Position numbers and translations under genes: made by a program. The notes beneath the pieces were generated by a model. It had not been told where the DNA came from. It made no database searches and saw only the letters and a list, made by a program, of their open reading frames with translations. Positions 1 to 8,305 of a DNA stretch of 64,000 bases are shown in pieces; position 1 is the stretch's first letter, and each line of letters opens with the position of its first letter. This stretch comes from DATJGR01 sp963780795 (GTDB lineage Bacteria > Pseudomonadota > Gammaproteobacteria > Pseudomonadales > Azotimanducaceae): NCBI GenBank assembly GCA_963780795.1, contig CAWADH010000008.1:62001-126000 (forward strand). The letters run 5' to 3'.

Positions 1-320
1 ATCAGACCGCCGTGCTGATCATGACGGAGTTCGGCCGCACGGTGGCAATGAACGGTACCCAGGGCACCGACCACGGCACCGGTGGCGCGGCATTCCTGCT
101 GGGTGGCGCGGTGGCGGGCGGTCGCGTGCTCGCCGATTGGCCCGGACTCAGACCCAACGATCTACTCGAGGGGCGCGACCTCAAACCGACGACCGATCTG
201 CGGGCGGTTATGAAGGGTCTGCTCGCAGAGCATCTCGGCGTGCCGGACGCTCACGTCGAACGGGTGGTGTTTCCCGATAGCGCCGAAGTCAAACCGGTGC
301 GCGATCTGGTGCGTGCGTGA
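1..320 (+). CDS. DUF1501 family protein, C-terminal fragment
   Basis: The gene enters from the left edge, so only the last 106 or so codons are visible, in the frame starting at base 3. The visible part runs from a TEFGRT motif through a glycine-rich DHGTGGAAFLLGG stretch to a C-terminal RDLVRA. These are hallmarks of the C-terminal half of DUF1501 proteins (COG4102), a sulfatase/alkaline-phosphatase-like fold usually exported by Tat and often paired with a DUF1800 protein. The natural start and the Tat signal lie outside the window. Its substrate is unknown. The stop is followed by a 40-bp gap and then the converging end of the ydbL-like gene. Confidence 0.8.
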   Translation, partial: QTAVLIMTEFGRTVAMNGTQGTDHGTGGAAFLLGGAVAGGRVLADWPGLRPNDLLEGRDLKPTTDLRAVMKGLLAEHLGVPDAHVERVVFPDSAEVKPVRDLVRA

Positions 321-362
321 TCTAGGGAGAGGCTTGCGGCGCGCCGACGTATCGCGCCGGTG

Positions 363-701
363 CTACTTTTTTTTCCAGGGTTCCCCCTGCAGGCGGATAT
401 AGGTTCCCGGCGCTGCCTTGTCGAACACCTTAGGCGCCCCGACCCTGGCGACGTCGTCCGCAGTCACCGGATCCTTCGGCGTGGCGGTTTCCTTCGCGAT
501 CCTCTCATATACGGTGCGCCGTTTGGCGTTCACGTCGGCGACGAGTGCCTGCACCTCCGGGCTCGGATTCGGCGAGACCGCGGCGACGTAGCCGGTCCAG
601 TCTTCGCCAACGAGTCCTTGCGCGCGCGCTTCGTCCAGTGTCAGCGCGAACGCCGCCATCGGCAGCAGCGCCAGAACAATCAGTACCATACGTCGCAGCA
701 T
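363..701 (-). CDS. ydbL: YdbL-like DUF1318 periplasmic protein
   Basis: A 112-residue exported protein. Residues 1-20 form a signal peptide (MLRRMVLIVLALLPMAAFA) and the mature part begins LTLDEARAQGLVGE, typical of DUF1318/YdbL, ending in the family-like GTYIRLQGEPWKKK. In E. coli, YdbL works with YdbH and YnbE and is thought to regulate or chaperone assembly of that intermembrane bridge. The gene is the last of a leftward four-gene set and starts 11 bp after the stop of ynbE. A longer open frame exists upstream but would overlap ynbE and lacks a signal peptide, so the ATG at 701 is preferred. Confidence 0.85.
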   Translation of the reverse strand: MLRRMVLIVLALLPMAAFALTLDEARAQGLVGEDWTGYVAAVSPNPSPEVQALVADVNAKRRTVYERIAKETATPKDPVTADDVARVGAPKVFDKAAPGTYIRLQGEPWKKK

Positions 702-712
702 GAGCGCCTCCT

Positions 713-913
713 TCAGAAAATGTCGCTGTTCTTGTCGATCGCGCTGTCGAGCTGCTTGTCGACCTTCACCAGAATCTCGTGATGGATGTTCACGTTCAGG
801 TTGATCGTGATCGGCTCGTCGGTGGCGACCTTGACGGTCGGCGTGCACGCCACGAGCGCGCCAGCGGTCAACAGCACGGCCAACGAAGTGCATAGTGGCT
901 TCAATGACGTCAT
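713..913 (-). CDS. ynbE: YnbE-like outer-membrane lipoprotein
   Basis: A 66-residue lipoprotein. The N-terminus is a hydrophobic signal ending in a lipobox (GALVAC, Cys at about residue 23), followed by the conserved EPITINLNVNIHHEI strand and a C-terminus ending SDIF, as in YnbE. In E. coli YnbE sits in the outer membrane and completes the lipid-conducting YdbH bridge by pairing its beta-strand with YdbH. The ATG at 911-913 lies 53 bp after the end of ydbH. The length matches the family (about 60 residues). Confidence 0.88.
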   Translation of the reverse strand: MTSLKPLCTSLAVLLTAGALVACTPTVKVATDEPITINLNVNIHHEILVKVDKQLDSAIDKNSDIF

Positions 914-966
914 CGCGTTTTCCGGAATGTGCGGCGCGGTCACGATAGCAGCAACGCCGCGATTAC

Positions 967-3609
967 TCACGGGCCGAATCGTTTCTCGAGGCTGTTCGTG
1001 ACGCTGTCCGCGGCACGCAGACTCTGTAGCAACGCCGGCAGACTTTCGTTCAGATTCAGGTTGAACTGAATTGCTCGCCCGTTCTCTACCGCCGGGTTGA
1101 ATCCCTGCAGCCGCACGCCGAGCTTCAGAGTGCCGTCTGTAGCCAGCGCCACGTTGGCGTCGAGCGTGTCGTAGTGAAAATCCTCGAGCGCCTGGAACGC
1201 GAATCCGACGCCCGATTGCGCCACCATCGACGACGCCGCCGCGCCTTTGTAGATGAGCGTACCGCCCGGCGCACGTGCGGTGATCCGCCCGTCCGTCACC
1301 GTGAACGCTTCGCCGTCGAGCGCAACGGGCAGCCGACCATCGAGCAAACCCGTTCCTTTTACGTCGCCGCCTTCGAGCGCCAGCACGTCGGTTAGGGAAA
1401 TTCCGTTCAAGTCGACCGCCAAAGAGGTCTTGTCCGTTTCCAGCTGGTAGTCGAACGCATCCGCCGAGAAGCTCCCGCTCAATACACTCCCGGACAGATC
1501 GCGCACCCGAGCGAAACCGTTGGCGACCGCGAATTCGAGCGACACGTCGGTGAGCGGAAAGCCGACGTCGAACGAGTCGATGGTCAGTTTCGTATCGGCA
1601 ACGCTCAAAGCGTCTCCGGATATCGCGAACGGCGCGTCGACCTTCAAGCCGGCGATCGCGTAATCGTCGTAGTGCGCCTTCCTGGCGTCGACGCGGACGC
1701 GGCCTCTCGCGTGATAGCTCAGACTCTTCGACGCATCCCAGCTGCCGTCCACGGCAAGCCCGATGGTGCCTTCGTCTACGTCGTAGGCCGCATTGAAGCC
1801 CGGCAGCTGCGTGGCCAGCACTGCCTTCGTAACGGCCCAATCGCCCGCCGCCGTGAACGCGCCGGTCGCCGTCGCGAGATCGTGCGACACCGTAACCCGC
1901 ATCGCCAACGCGTCGCGGCCCGCGTGCGTACGAAGCACCGCGGACGCGCCGACCGCGTCGCCGTCCAGCGCGATCTGCTCCACCGAAAGCCACGCATTGC
2001 CGAGCGTGACGGTGTGCTTGCCGACGTGCAGGGGTGGAAGTGCCGCCTTGAGATCGACCGACTGAACGCGCAGCTTCGCCGGAGCGGAAGCCTGTCCCTC
2101 GATGGTCAGCGGAGAAACGGTGGACAGTTCGAATCCGTCGGATGCGAGCACGACGTGCGCGCCGGAATCGAACACCGCCTTGATCGACGGACCAATCGTG
2201 TAATCGCCTTCGATTGCCGCGTCGAACAGCCGCTCAGGGGCAAGCCGTCCGCTGAGCGCAACGCGAACGCGGCCCTGCCCTTCGACGCCCTGCAGTGACG
2301 GTTGCGGCGACAACCGTACCCCGCCTTCGAAGTCGACCACCACGTGACCGCCGGTGATGGCGAGCCCGGCCACCGCAGCGGCGGTCTGCAGCACCTTTCC
2401 GGCAAGCGCCACCTGTGCTTTCACCGTCAGTGCGTCTGCACCAGCGGGCACGCCGGTGGCGAGCACGATCGGCGCACCGTCGAGGCCGATTACGGCGAGT
2501 TCGAAATCGCGGTCGGCGCCGAAAGCGCCGCGCGCGCGCAGCCGCAGCGGCTTGTCGCCCGCAACGACCGTGATCACCAGACCGTCGCCGACGCGGACAC
2601 CTCGCTGCGTGTACTCGATGTCCACCGTCTGGTCATTTGCAATCGCAACGCGCGCATCGAGGTCGGCCTTTCCGGCGATCCGACTCAGCTCCGGTACGTC
2701 CGCCTGAATCAAGCCTCCGGGTTCCAGGTGCGCCTCAACTACACCGTTGGCGATCGTGAAGTCGCCATTGACGTGGACGCTCGCATTTTCCGCTTGCTGC
2801 GCCGCGCCCGCGAGTTCGATACGGTAGGTACCGCTGCCCTCGAACGACCCTAACGCATCTTGCGACGGCAACGGCCAAGGTGTGCGTCCTCGCACGGCAA
2901 CCTCCGCGCTGCCCGACGACAGCACCAGACCCGCATAAGCGCCGGCGAGCGCCAGCGGCCGTCCGGTCAGCGCGATGCGACCGTCGAACGTCATCGCACG
3001 ACGATCGGCGTCCGGCACACCTGTCAGCGATCCGAGCGGTACGGCAGAACCGCGCTGCATCAAGGTTACCGCAACGCGTCCGTCGGGATTCACCACACCG
3101 TTGACGTCGAGCGGCACGGCCAGAAGCGGACTCTCGACGCCGAGACGCACCTGCAGCACTTCGGGGTCGAAGCTGACGCTGCCGCGCGCCGACATCGCGG
3201 GGTCCGCGTTCGCGACGTCGAGCTTGCGGATGACCACCTGTCGCGCCGGAATCAACGACCAGAACGATGCGACGTCGAACGATGCCGGACCTTCGGTCGA
3301 CGCGACACCGCGCCCGAGACGAACCGTCAGCTCGTCGATATCGACCGCTTCGAGCTCGCCGCGAAAGAGGCGCCAGATACGATACGACACCCGCACGTTG
3401 GTACCGGCGACGGTGTTACCCGCCGTTGTCAGTTGCAACGCCGTCACGTCGACGCCGTTCCAGCGCGGGTATCCGAACGAGAACTGGCTGGACTCCACAC
3501 CCCAACGAGCGAGCAGAGGCGGCAGCAGCTTCGCCGCGAGCCACGGCGAGACGCCATATGCGACGGCAAGGACCAGCAACGATCCCAGCGCCGCGCGCCG
3601 GAAGGTCAC
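967..3609 (-). CDS. ydbH: YdbH-like AsmA-family intermembrane lipid transport protein
   Basis: An 880-residue protein with one N-terminal membrane anchor (about residues 5-25, AALGSLLVLAVAYGVSPWLA) followed by a long periplasmic region of repeated beta-strands, the pattern of AsmA-like bridges (YdbH, TamB, YhdP). Its length is that of E. coli YdbH. YdbH helps move phospholipids between inner and outer membrane and is partly redundant with TamB and YhdP. Assignment to YdbH rather than TamB rests on the adjoining ynbE and ydbL. The start codon overlaps the stop of the upstream lytic transglycosylase gene by 4 nt, which suggests translational coupling. Confidence 0.88.
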   Translation of the reverse strand: MTFRRAALGSLLVLAVAYGVSPWLAAKLLPPLLARWGVESSQFSFGYPRWNGVDVTALQLTTAGNTVAGTNVRVSYRIWRLFRGELEAVDIDELTVRLGRGVASTEGPASFDVASFWSLIPARQVVIRKLDVANADPAMSARGSVSFDPEVLQVRLGVESPLLAVPLDVNGVVNPDGRVAVTLMQRGSAVPLGSLTGVPDADRRAMTFDGRIALTGRPLALAGAYAGLVLSSGSAEVAVRGRTPWPLPSQDALGSFEGSGTYRIELAGAAQQAENASVHVNGDFTIANGVVEAHLEPGGLIQADVPELSRIAGKADLDARVAIANDQTVDIEYTQRGVRVGDGLVITVVAGDKPLRLRARGAFGADRDFELAVIGLDGAPIVLATGVPAGADALTVKAQVALAGKVLQTAAAVAGLAITGGHVVVDFEGGVRLSPQPSLQGVEGQGRVRVALSGRLAPERLFDAAIEGDYTIGPSIKAVFDSGAHVVLASDGFELSTVSPLTIEGQASAPAKLRVQSVDLKAALPPLHVGKHTVTLGNAWLSVEQIALDGDAVGASAVLRTHAGRDALAMRVTVSHDLATATGAFTAAGDWAVTKAVLATQLPGFNAAYDVDEGTIGLAVDGSWDASKSLSYHARGRVRVDARKAHYDDYAIAGLKVDAPFAISGDALSVADTKLTIDSFDVGFPLTDVSLEFAVANGFARVRDLSGSVLSGSFSADAFDYQLETDKTSLAVDLNGISLTDVLALEGGDVKGTGLLDGRLPVALDGEAFTVTDGRITARAPGGTLIYKGAAASSMVAQSGVGFAFQALEDFHYDTLDANVALATDGTLKLGVRLQGFNPAVENGRAIQFNLNLNESLPALLQSLRAADSVTNSLEKRFGP

Positions 3610-5759
3610 GCTCCCGGGCTCGCCAGAACCGGAATGACGACTCGGGTCGATGGTTTCACCATCGACAGGTCGAGGTCTGGGTTGTACTGGCGCAACAACC
3701 AGACCGGGATGTTGTACTTCCGGCCGGCCAGGACCCAGATCGACTCGCCGGGCTTCACGACGTGTTCGCTCGTGGCGACGATCTGGTGGTTCGCGAAGAA
3801 CTGTTCCTGCAGGTTCTGGTGATACGCCAGGCGCGCGCCTTCGAACTGTTCCGGTGTCGCTTTCGAGAAATCGAGTTTCAAGCGCTTTCCGACGCGCACG
3901 GCCGACGTCCCTTTCATGCCGTTCATGCGCCGCAGATCGCTCGCCTTCACGCTCAGCCAGTCCGCATAGTGGCCGATCGTCTCGTCTTCCTGAACGCGGA
4001 TCGTGCGGTCGTCCGCCACCGAGTAGTCGCTCGGATCGGCGAGCAGTTGCCGCTGCTCGATATCGACCACTTCCGCGGCCTGCGATGGCGCTGGCACGGC
4101 GGGCAATGCGACGGCCACTTCCTGTTCGGCAGCGGCCGCCTGTTCGACCGTATCGGCCGTGCCGATCGTGTCGCCCGCCTCTGCGGCGGCATCGTCGGCC
4201 GCCACTTCGGCGACCGCCGACGGAATGTTCACGGCCACCTCGGCCGGCGGCTTCGCAGCAACGCTCGTTGAAACAGTCGGTGCAACGACCGCCACTGCGG
4301 GCGTTGCAGCGGGCGCTACCTCCGCTGCAACGCTCGCAGGCGGCACGATCTTCGGCGCCGCCTTGGCCGCCGCGACGCGTTGCGCCTCGACGACGGTGTC
4401 GGGATAGATGCCCTGATCGACGATGGGGCCGGCCGACGACTTCGATACGCCCGCCGGCAGGATCAGCTTCTGACCTGCCTTGATGCGCGCGGACTTCGAC
4501 AGGCTGTTGATGGCCACGAGATCCGAAACGCGTGCGCCGTATCGTGGCGCGATCGACGACAGCGTTTCGCCGCGCTGAACGACATGGAACAGATCAGGCG
4601 TCTGTTTCGAATCCCACGCCTCGTGCGACATCGACGCCAGCAGCACCTGCGGATCGCCGGCCGATGACGGTACGCGGAACTCGTAGCCCTTCGGCACCTT
4701 CTTCGTGCCGTTCCATACCAACGGCTTCAAGCTCATGTTCATCGATTCGAGCGTGTCGCGATCCACTCCCAACGACTTCGCCAAGGTGCCCACGGCGATG
4801 TAGTCGGGCAACACCAGCACGCGACTCGTGTCCGGCTGACGTCGCTCGAGCGCGCCGAAGTAGCGCTCCGGATCACGGTCCACATCGACGGCCGCCAGCA
4901 GCGCGGCGTAGAAGTTGCGCGACGCGAAGCCGAAGCTGCGGCTCTTGTACTTGCGCACGATCACGCCGATGTCGTCGGTGCCGACCTGCTCGATGGCGCG
5001 CCGCATTCCGGACGCGCCGTGATTGTATGCGGTGATTGCGAGCGGCCACGCGCGCGTGACTTCATAGTTCTGCTGCATCAGCAGCGCTGCGGCACGCGTC
5101 GATTTGTACGGGTCGAGACGTTCGTCCACCACGTTGTCGATGCGCATGAAGCGCCGGCCGGTGGACACCATGAACTGCCACATGCCGGCGGCGCCGACCT
5201 TCGAACGGGCGGCCGGATTGAACGAAGACTCGACGTGCGGCAGCGAGGCGATCTCCGACGGCAGCCCGGCCTCGCTCATGGTCTTTTTGATGTAGTGCTG
5301 CCACGCGCCCGACCGGATGAGACCCTCGCGGAACTTGTCGGCTTGACCAAGTTGAAAGCGCACGCGTTGGCTCGCGTCCGACAGCGCCGCGCTGTTGATG
5401 TTCGGACCCCACAACTCCATCACCCGCTTCTCCGACGGGGTCAGGTTGTCGCGCTTGCCGTTCGCGATGGCGCGCAGTGCGCGCACGTACCGATCGCCCG
5501 CCTCACTCGCCGATGCGCCTCGCGCGCGATCGCTCGACGTCGACAGGCGCACGGTCTCGTAGACGATGTCGAGCCGCGTGTCGTCGTGCACGAAACCTTC
5601 GTTCGTCGTGATCTCGGTATACACGCGACGCCAGAAGTTGACGGCGGGTTCCAACTCGGTGGGACGCGCCAGCGGTTCCGGCGCCGCGAATGCGATGGGA
5701 GGTGTTGCGAGCAGCAACAATGCCAACAGGAGGATCGGGCGGATAATCATGCGCGCCAA
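3606..5759 (-). CDS. mltD: MltD-like membrane-bound lytic murein transglycosylase with three LysM domains
   Basis: A 717-residue exported protein with an N-terminal signal (ending near LATPPIAFA). An SLT domain occupies about residues 165-290: SLPHVESSFNPAARS carries the catalytic Glu, followed by GAAGMWQFM and AITAYNHG. Three LysM repeats follow: about 390-435 (FHVVQRGETLSSIA), about 585-630 (TIRVQEDETIGHYA) and about 665-712 (EHVVKPGESIWVLA). A low-complexity Ala/Val/Pro linker separates the first two. MltD-type enzymes cleave peptidoglycan glycan strands to 1,6-anhydromuropeptides. No clear lipobox is visible, so soluble periplasmic location is possible. It is the first gene of the mltD-ydbH-ynbE-ydbL run, linking wall turnover with outer-membrane lipid supply. 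Confidence 0.88.
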   Translation of the reverse strand: MARMIIRPILLLALLLLATPPIAFAAPEPLARPTELEPAVNFWRRVYTEITTNEGFVHDDTRLDIVYETVRLSTSSDRARGASASEAGDRYVRALRAIANGKRDNLTPSEKRVMELWGPNINSAALSDASQRVRFQLGQADKFREGLIRSGAWQHYIKKTMSEAGLPSEIASLPHVESSFNPAARSKVGAAGMWQFMVSTGRRFMRIDNVVDERLDPYKSTRAAALLMQQNYEVTRAWPLAITAYNHGASGMRRAIEQVGTDDIGVIVRKYKSRSFGFASRNFYAALLAAVDVDRDPERYFGALERRQPDTSRVLVLPDYIAVGTLAKSLGVDRDTLESMNMSLKPLVWNGTKKVPKGYEFRVPSSAGDPQVLLASMSHEAWDSKQTPDLFHVVQRGETLSSIAPRYGARVSDLVAINSLSKSARIKAGQKLILPAGVSKSSAGPIVDQGIYPDTVVEAQRVAAAKAAPKIVPPASVAAEVAPAATPAVAVVAPTVSTSVAAKPPAEVAVNIPSAVAEVAADDAAAEAGDTIGTADTVEQAAAAEQEVAVALPAVPAPSQAAEVVDIEQRQLLADPSDYSVADDRTIRVQEDETIGHYADWLSVKASDLRRMNGMKGTSAVRVGKRLKLDFSKATPEQFEGARLAYHQNLQEQFFANHQIVATSEHVVKPGESIWVLAGRKYNIPVWLLRQYNPDLDLSMVKPSTRVVIPVLASPGA

Positions 5760-5879
5760 TCAAGACCGAAGATGAGTCGCATTTCAAGGGGTGTGATTGT
5801 GAGGCGGCTGCAACCTCTCTATCCTTGCGGCCCTGCTCAATTCGTAACTTCACTTGCTCGTCGCGGAGAGATTCGGTTG

Positions 5880-7388
5880 ATGAACGTCGTGATCCCGGAC
5901 CGTGCTTTGTGCGTCGTCATGCTGATTGCGGCGACGTTCATTTCAGGCAACGTCGTTGCTGCCGAAGCGGCCGGCAGCACACTCGCCGAAGCAACCGGTT
6001 GGGTCGAGGTTGCGCCGGAAGGAAGCACCTGCTGGGATGGTTCGCCCTGGCACTTCTGGTACCACGGCGGCAGCGCAGACAAACTCGCGGTGTGGTTCGA
6101 AGGCGGCGGCGCCTGTTGGAACGCGGGGCTGTGCGATGTCGATGGACGCGCCACGTTTCAGACCAAAGTCGCGACGCAACCGCCGCCGAGCAAAGGTCTG
6201 TTCGATCAGCAACGCAAGAGCAATCCGCTGCGCGACTTCAGCGTGGTGCTGCTGCCGTACTGTACCGGCGACGTGCACATCGGCCGGCGCACCGTCGAAT
6301 ACCGGCGATCCGACGGCACGCGCTTCCAGTTCGCGCACGAAGGCGCGCGCAACACGATCGCCGCGTTCGACTGGCTGAAGTCGCGCGGCTTCGATCCGCA
6401 CACGCTGTTCGTCAGCGGCGAGAGCGCCGGTGCGGTGGCCGCCGCCTACTGGGCGGTGGAGATCGGCAATCGCTGGCCGCAAGCGCAGTTGACCGTGCTC
6501 GGCGATTCCGCCGGCGGATATCGATCGTTGGGCGTGAACGGCGCGCTGCGCCAATGGGGTGTGCTCGACGCGCTGCCGGATCTACCGGCCTACGCCGAAC
6601 GCGATCGCGTGTACTTCGAGTCGTTCTACATCGCCGCCGCGCAGAGCCATCCGAACGCGCGGCTCGGCCAGGTGAACTTCGCCGACGATGCGGCGCAGCG
6701 CCGCTTCATGTCGCTGTTGGGCACACCGGTGAAACAGCTGACGAAGCCGCTGACCTGCAACCTCAACGAGGTACGCATCGATGCGCCGGCGTTCCGCAGC
6801 TTCATCTATCCGGGCAAACAACACGTGATACTGCGAACCGACGCCGTCTACTCGACGCGTTGCGAGGGCCAGAGCCTCGTGAGCTGGGTGGACGATCTGC
6901 TCGCGGGACGACCACTCGAGAACCGCTGGTGCGATGGCACGACAGCGTCGCTCGCAAGTCCGGTCACCGCACCCGACAAACGCGCCAGGCCTGTAGACTC
7001 CCCTCGTCACCTTCCGGAGAAACGTCATGAGACTCACAACCTTCGCGGTCGCTCTACTCGCGCTCTGTGTCACGGCCGGCGTACGCGCCGCGGATCTCGC
7101 CGTCGGCGACGTGGCGCCGGAATTCTCGCTGGAAGGCACGGATGGCAAAACCCACTCGCTGTCCGAATTCAAAGGCAAGACGGTGGTGCTCGCGTGGTAT
7201 CCGAAGGCGTACACCAGCGGCTGCACGGTGGAGTGCAAATCGCTCGCGGAGCACGGCGACCTCATCAGACAGTTCGACACGGTCTATTTCATGGCCAGCG
7301 TCGATCCGATCGACAAGAACAAAGGCTTCGCCGCCGAACAGAAAGCCGACTTCCCGCTGCTGTCGGATCCAACCAAAGCGACCGCTAA
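5880..7388 (+). CDS. Pectin acetylesterase/Notum-like serine hydrolase, stop codon apparently lost
   Basis: The ATG at 5880 follows a GGAGAG ribosome site and begins a signal peptide (MNVVIPDRALCVVMLIAATF...). The body matches the pectin acetylesterase/Notum family: early WHFWYHGG and FEGGGACW segments, LLPYCTGDVHIG, and a nucleophile elbow SGESAGA at about residue 180. The family fold normally ends shortly after the NRWCDGTT segment near 6950. Here the frame stays open and runs 362 nt into the downstream peroxiredoxin gene in a different frame, adding an Arg-rich tail unlike any domain. A TAG in the +1 frame at 6994-6996 would be reached if one extra base lies upstream, so the true end is probably near 6996. 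Substrate unknown; deacylation of a carbohydrate or lipid-modified partner is the family role. Confidence 0.7.
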   Translation: MNVVIPDRALCVVMLIAATFISGNVVAAEAAGSTLAEATGWVEVAPEGSTCWDGSPWHFWYHGGSADKLAVWFEGGGACWNAGLCDVDGRATFQTKVATQPPPSKGLFDQQRKSNPLRDFSVVLLPYCTGDVHIGRRTVEYRRSDGTRFQFAHEGARNTIAAFDWLKSRGFDPHTLFVSGESAGAVAAAYWAVEIGNRWPQAQLTVLGDSAGGYRSLGVNGALRQWGVLDALPDLPAYAERDRVYFESFYIAAAQSHPNARLGQVNFADDAAQRRFMSLLGTPVKQLTKPLTCNLNEVRIDAPAFRSFIYPGKQHVILRTDAVYSTRCEGQSLVSWVDDLLAGRPLENRWCDGTTASLASPVTAPDKRARPVDSPRHLPEKRHETHNLRGRSTRALCHGRRTRRGSRRRRRGAGILAGRHGWQNPLAVRIQRQDGGARVVSEGVHQRLHGGVQIARGARRPHQTVRHGLFHGQRRSDRQEQRLRRRTESRLPAAVGSNQSDR

Positions 7389-7551
7389 GGCGTACGGCGT
7401 TCTCAACGCCATGGGCGTCGCGAGCCGCGTCACCTTCGTCATCGGCGCCGACGGCAAGATCGTCGCGATCGATCGCAACGTGAATCCGGCAACCGCCGCG
7501 CAGGACATCGCCGCCACACTCGCCAAACTCGACATTCCGAAGAAGTCGTAG
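7027..7551 (+). CDS. Exported Bcp/PrxQ-like peroxiredoxin
   Basis: A 174-residue protein with a signal peptide (residues 1-21, cleaved after VRA) and an AhpC/TSA thioredoxin fold. The active-site region YPKAYTSGCTVECKSL contains the peroxidatic Cys (in GCT) and a second Cys four residues later, as in Bcp/PrxQ. Later segments FPLLSD and RVTFVIGADGKI are typical. It reduces hydroperoxides, here in the periplasm, using an external thiol donor not visible nearby. The start overlaps the unexpectedly extended frame of the upstream hydrolase. If that extension is an artefact, the gap between the two genes is about 30 bp and they are probably co-transcribed. Confidence 0.88.
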   Translation: MRLTTFAVALLALCVTAGVRAADLAVGDVAPEFSLEGTDGKTHSLSEFKGKTVVLAWYPKAYTSGCTVECKSLAEHGDLIRQFDTVYFMASVDPIDKNKGFAAEQKADFPLLSDPTKATAKAYGVLNAMGVASRVTFVIGADGKIVAIDRNVNPATAAQDIAATLAKLDIPKKS

Positions 7552-7653
7552 TTCCGCACCCCCGACGAATTCGCAAAGGGGTTGCGGGAACTTCCCGCGC
7601 AATCGATTGCCACAGGAGGTGCAGTAAACCTGAAACCTCATGGAGACAATTCG

Positions 7654-7929
7654 ATGGCCAGAATCGCACTACCGGCAATTGCGTTCGTAGCATTGTGCAG
7701 CGCCGCCTACGTGGCCGACGCCGCTACCGCAACGGCAGAACAGTGCACCGCGCTCGAAAAGCAGTACGACAGCGCGAGCAAAAACAAGGTCAATCCAGAC
7801 AAGCTGAAGAAGTCGCAAACGCAGCGGGCGCACGGCGCCGACCTGTGCGCACAAGGCAAAGTCGAATCCGGCGTGAAGGCGCTGAAAACCGCGCTGAAAG
7901 ACATCGGAGTCCAACCCGCCGCTGGCTGA
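7654..7929 (+). CDS. Small exported protein of unknown function
   Basis: A 91-residue product with a GGAGA ribosome site 8 nt before the ATG at 7654. Residues 1-23 form a signal peptide (ending YVADA). The mature part is short, Lys/Gln/Ala-rich and helical, with two Cys (EQCTAL and ADLCAQG) that could form one disulfide, and a final KALKTALKDIG helix. I do not recognise the family. It lies 100 bp after the peroxiredoxin, separated by a 15-nt palindrome (7584-7598, GCGGGAA-C-TTCCCGC), and is followed by a terminator-like hairpin, so it is likely its own small transcription unit or the last gene of that one. Confidence 0.7.
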   Translation: MARIALPAIAFVALCSAAYVADAATATAEQCTALEKQYDSASKNKVNPDKLKKSQTQRAHGADLCAQGKVESGVKALKTALKDIGVQPAAG

Positions 7930-7936
7930 TCCTTTG

Positions 7937-7964
7937 GGAACGCTTCGGCCCGGTGCGTTCCTTT
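7937..7964 (+). terminator. Terminator-like hairpin after the small exported protein gene
   Basis: GGAACGC at 7937-7943 pairs with GCGTTCC at 7955-7961 across an 11-nt loop and is followed by TTT. The stem lies 8 nt after the stop codon. The U-run is short, so efficiency is uncertain. Confidence 0.5.
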
Positions 7965-7980
7965 CATCGCTCATCGAAAT

Positions 7981-8015
7981 AAGTCACCGACGGTGCCAGG
8001 CACCGTCGTTCACTT
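7981..8015. repeat. Dispersed palindromic repeat, copy 1
   Basis: Two 17-bp arms (7981-7997 and 7999-8015) flank a single A at 7998, with one mismatch. The core is GGTGCC-A-GGCACC and the outer ends read AAGTCACC and its complement. It belongs to the family found also near 12.4, 30.6, 56.4 and 62.5 kb. It lies in the gap before the MFS gene. Confidence 0.85.
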
Positions 8016-8109
8016 AAGAAACGCCGCACGTCAAGATGTGCCCGCAACGAAGTTGGTGTCTACGAATTCAAGTAAGGAGCGACGGAGGTTCGGTGCGCCG
8101 GTCCGTTCC

Positions 8110-8150
8110 GCGCCATGGACGGCGCGGGGCGAGCGCCAGGAATGGCTCTC
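8110..8150. repeat. Hairpin-rich intergenic segment with CATGGACGG core
   Basis: Within the 376-bp gap between 7930 and 8305, GCGCC-ATGGAC-GGCGC at 8110-8125 forms a short stem, followed by an imperfect GAGCGCC/GGCTCTC stem at 8131-8150. A CCCATGGACGGC segment recurs inside the inverted repeat at 12543-12645, so this may be a second dispersed intergenic element. Only two copies are visible. No gene is supported in this gap. Confidence 0.35.
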
Positions 8151-8185
8151 TTGCATGTCCGGGTCACCGCCGCCCCCCACCGCTC

Positions 8186-8283
8186 AATCGAAGCTGCTCC
8201 ACCACTCAGTCGAATTCGCTAGAACACTGAATCGAAGTCGCTCATCCGCGAATCGAACTCGCGTACCATGCATCGGGTTCGCT
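8186..8283 (+). promoter_or_regulatory. Five phased direct repeats upstream of an MFS gene
   Basis: A 13-bp motif with consensus AATCGAANTCGCT occurs at 8186-8198, 8208-8220, 8230-8242, 8251-8263 and 8271-8283. The start-to-start distances are 22, 22, 21 and 20 bp, close to two helical turns, so all copies lie on one face of the DNA. The second to fourth copies are closest to consensus; the fifth is the most diverged. The array ends 22 bp before the ATG of the transporter and immediately before its ribosome site. This looks like a multi-site operator for an unidentified regulator. A decaying tandem duplication is the alternative. Confidence 0.6.
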
Positions 8284-8305
8284 CAGGAGAGTGGGGAGCT
8301 CGCCG

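Noticed and set aside
8186..8283. Regular direct repeats as a possible CRISPR array
   Set aside because: Repeats are 13 bp with 7-9 bp between them, too short for CRISPR repeats and spacers, and no cas gene is present.
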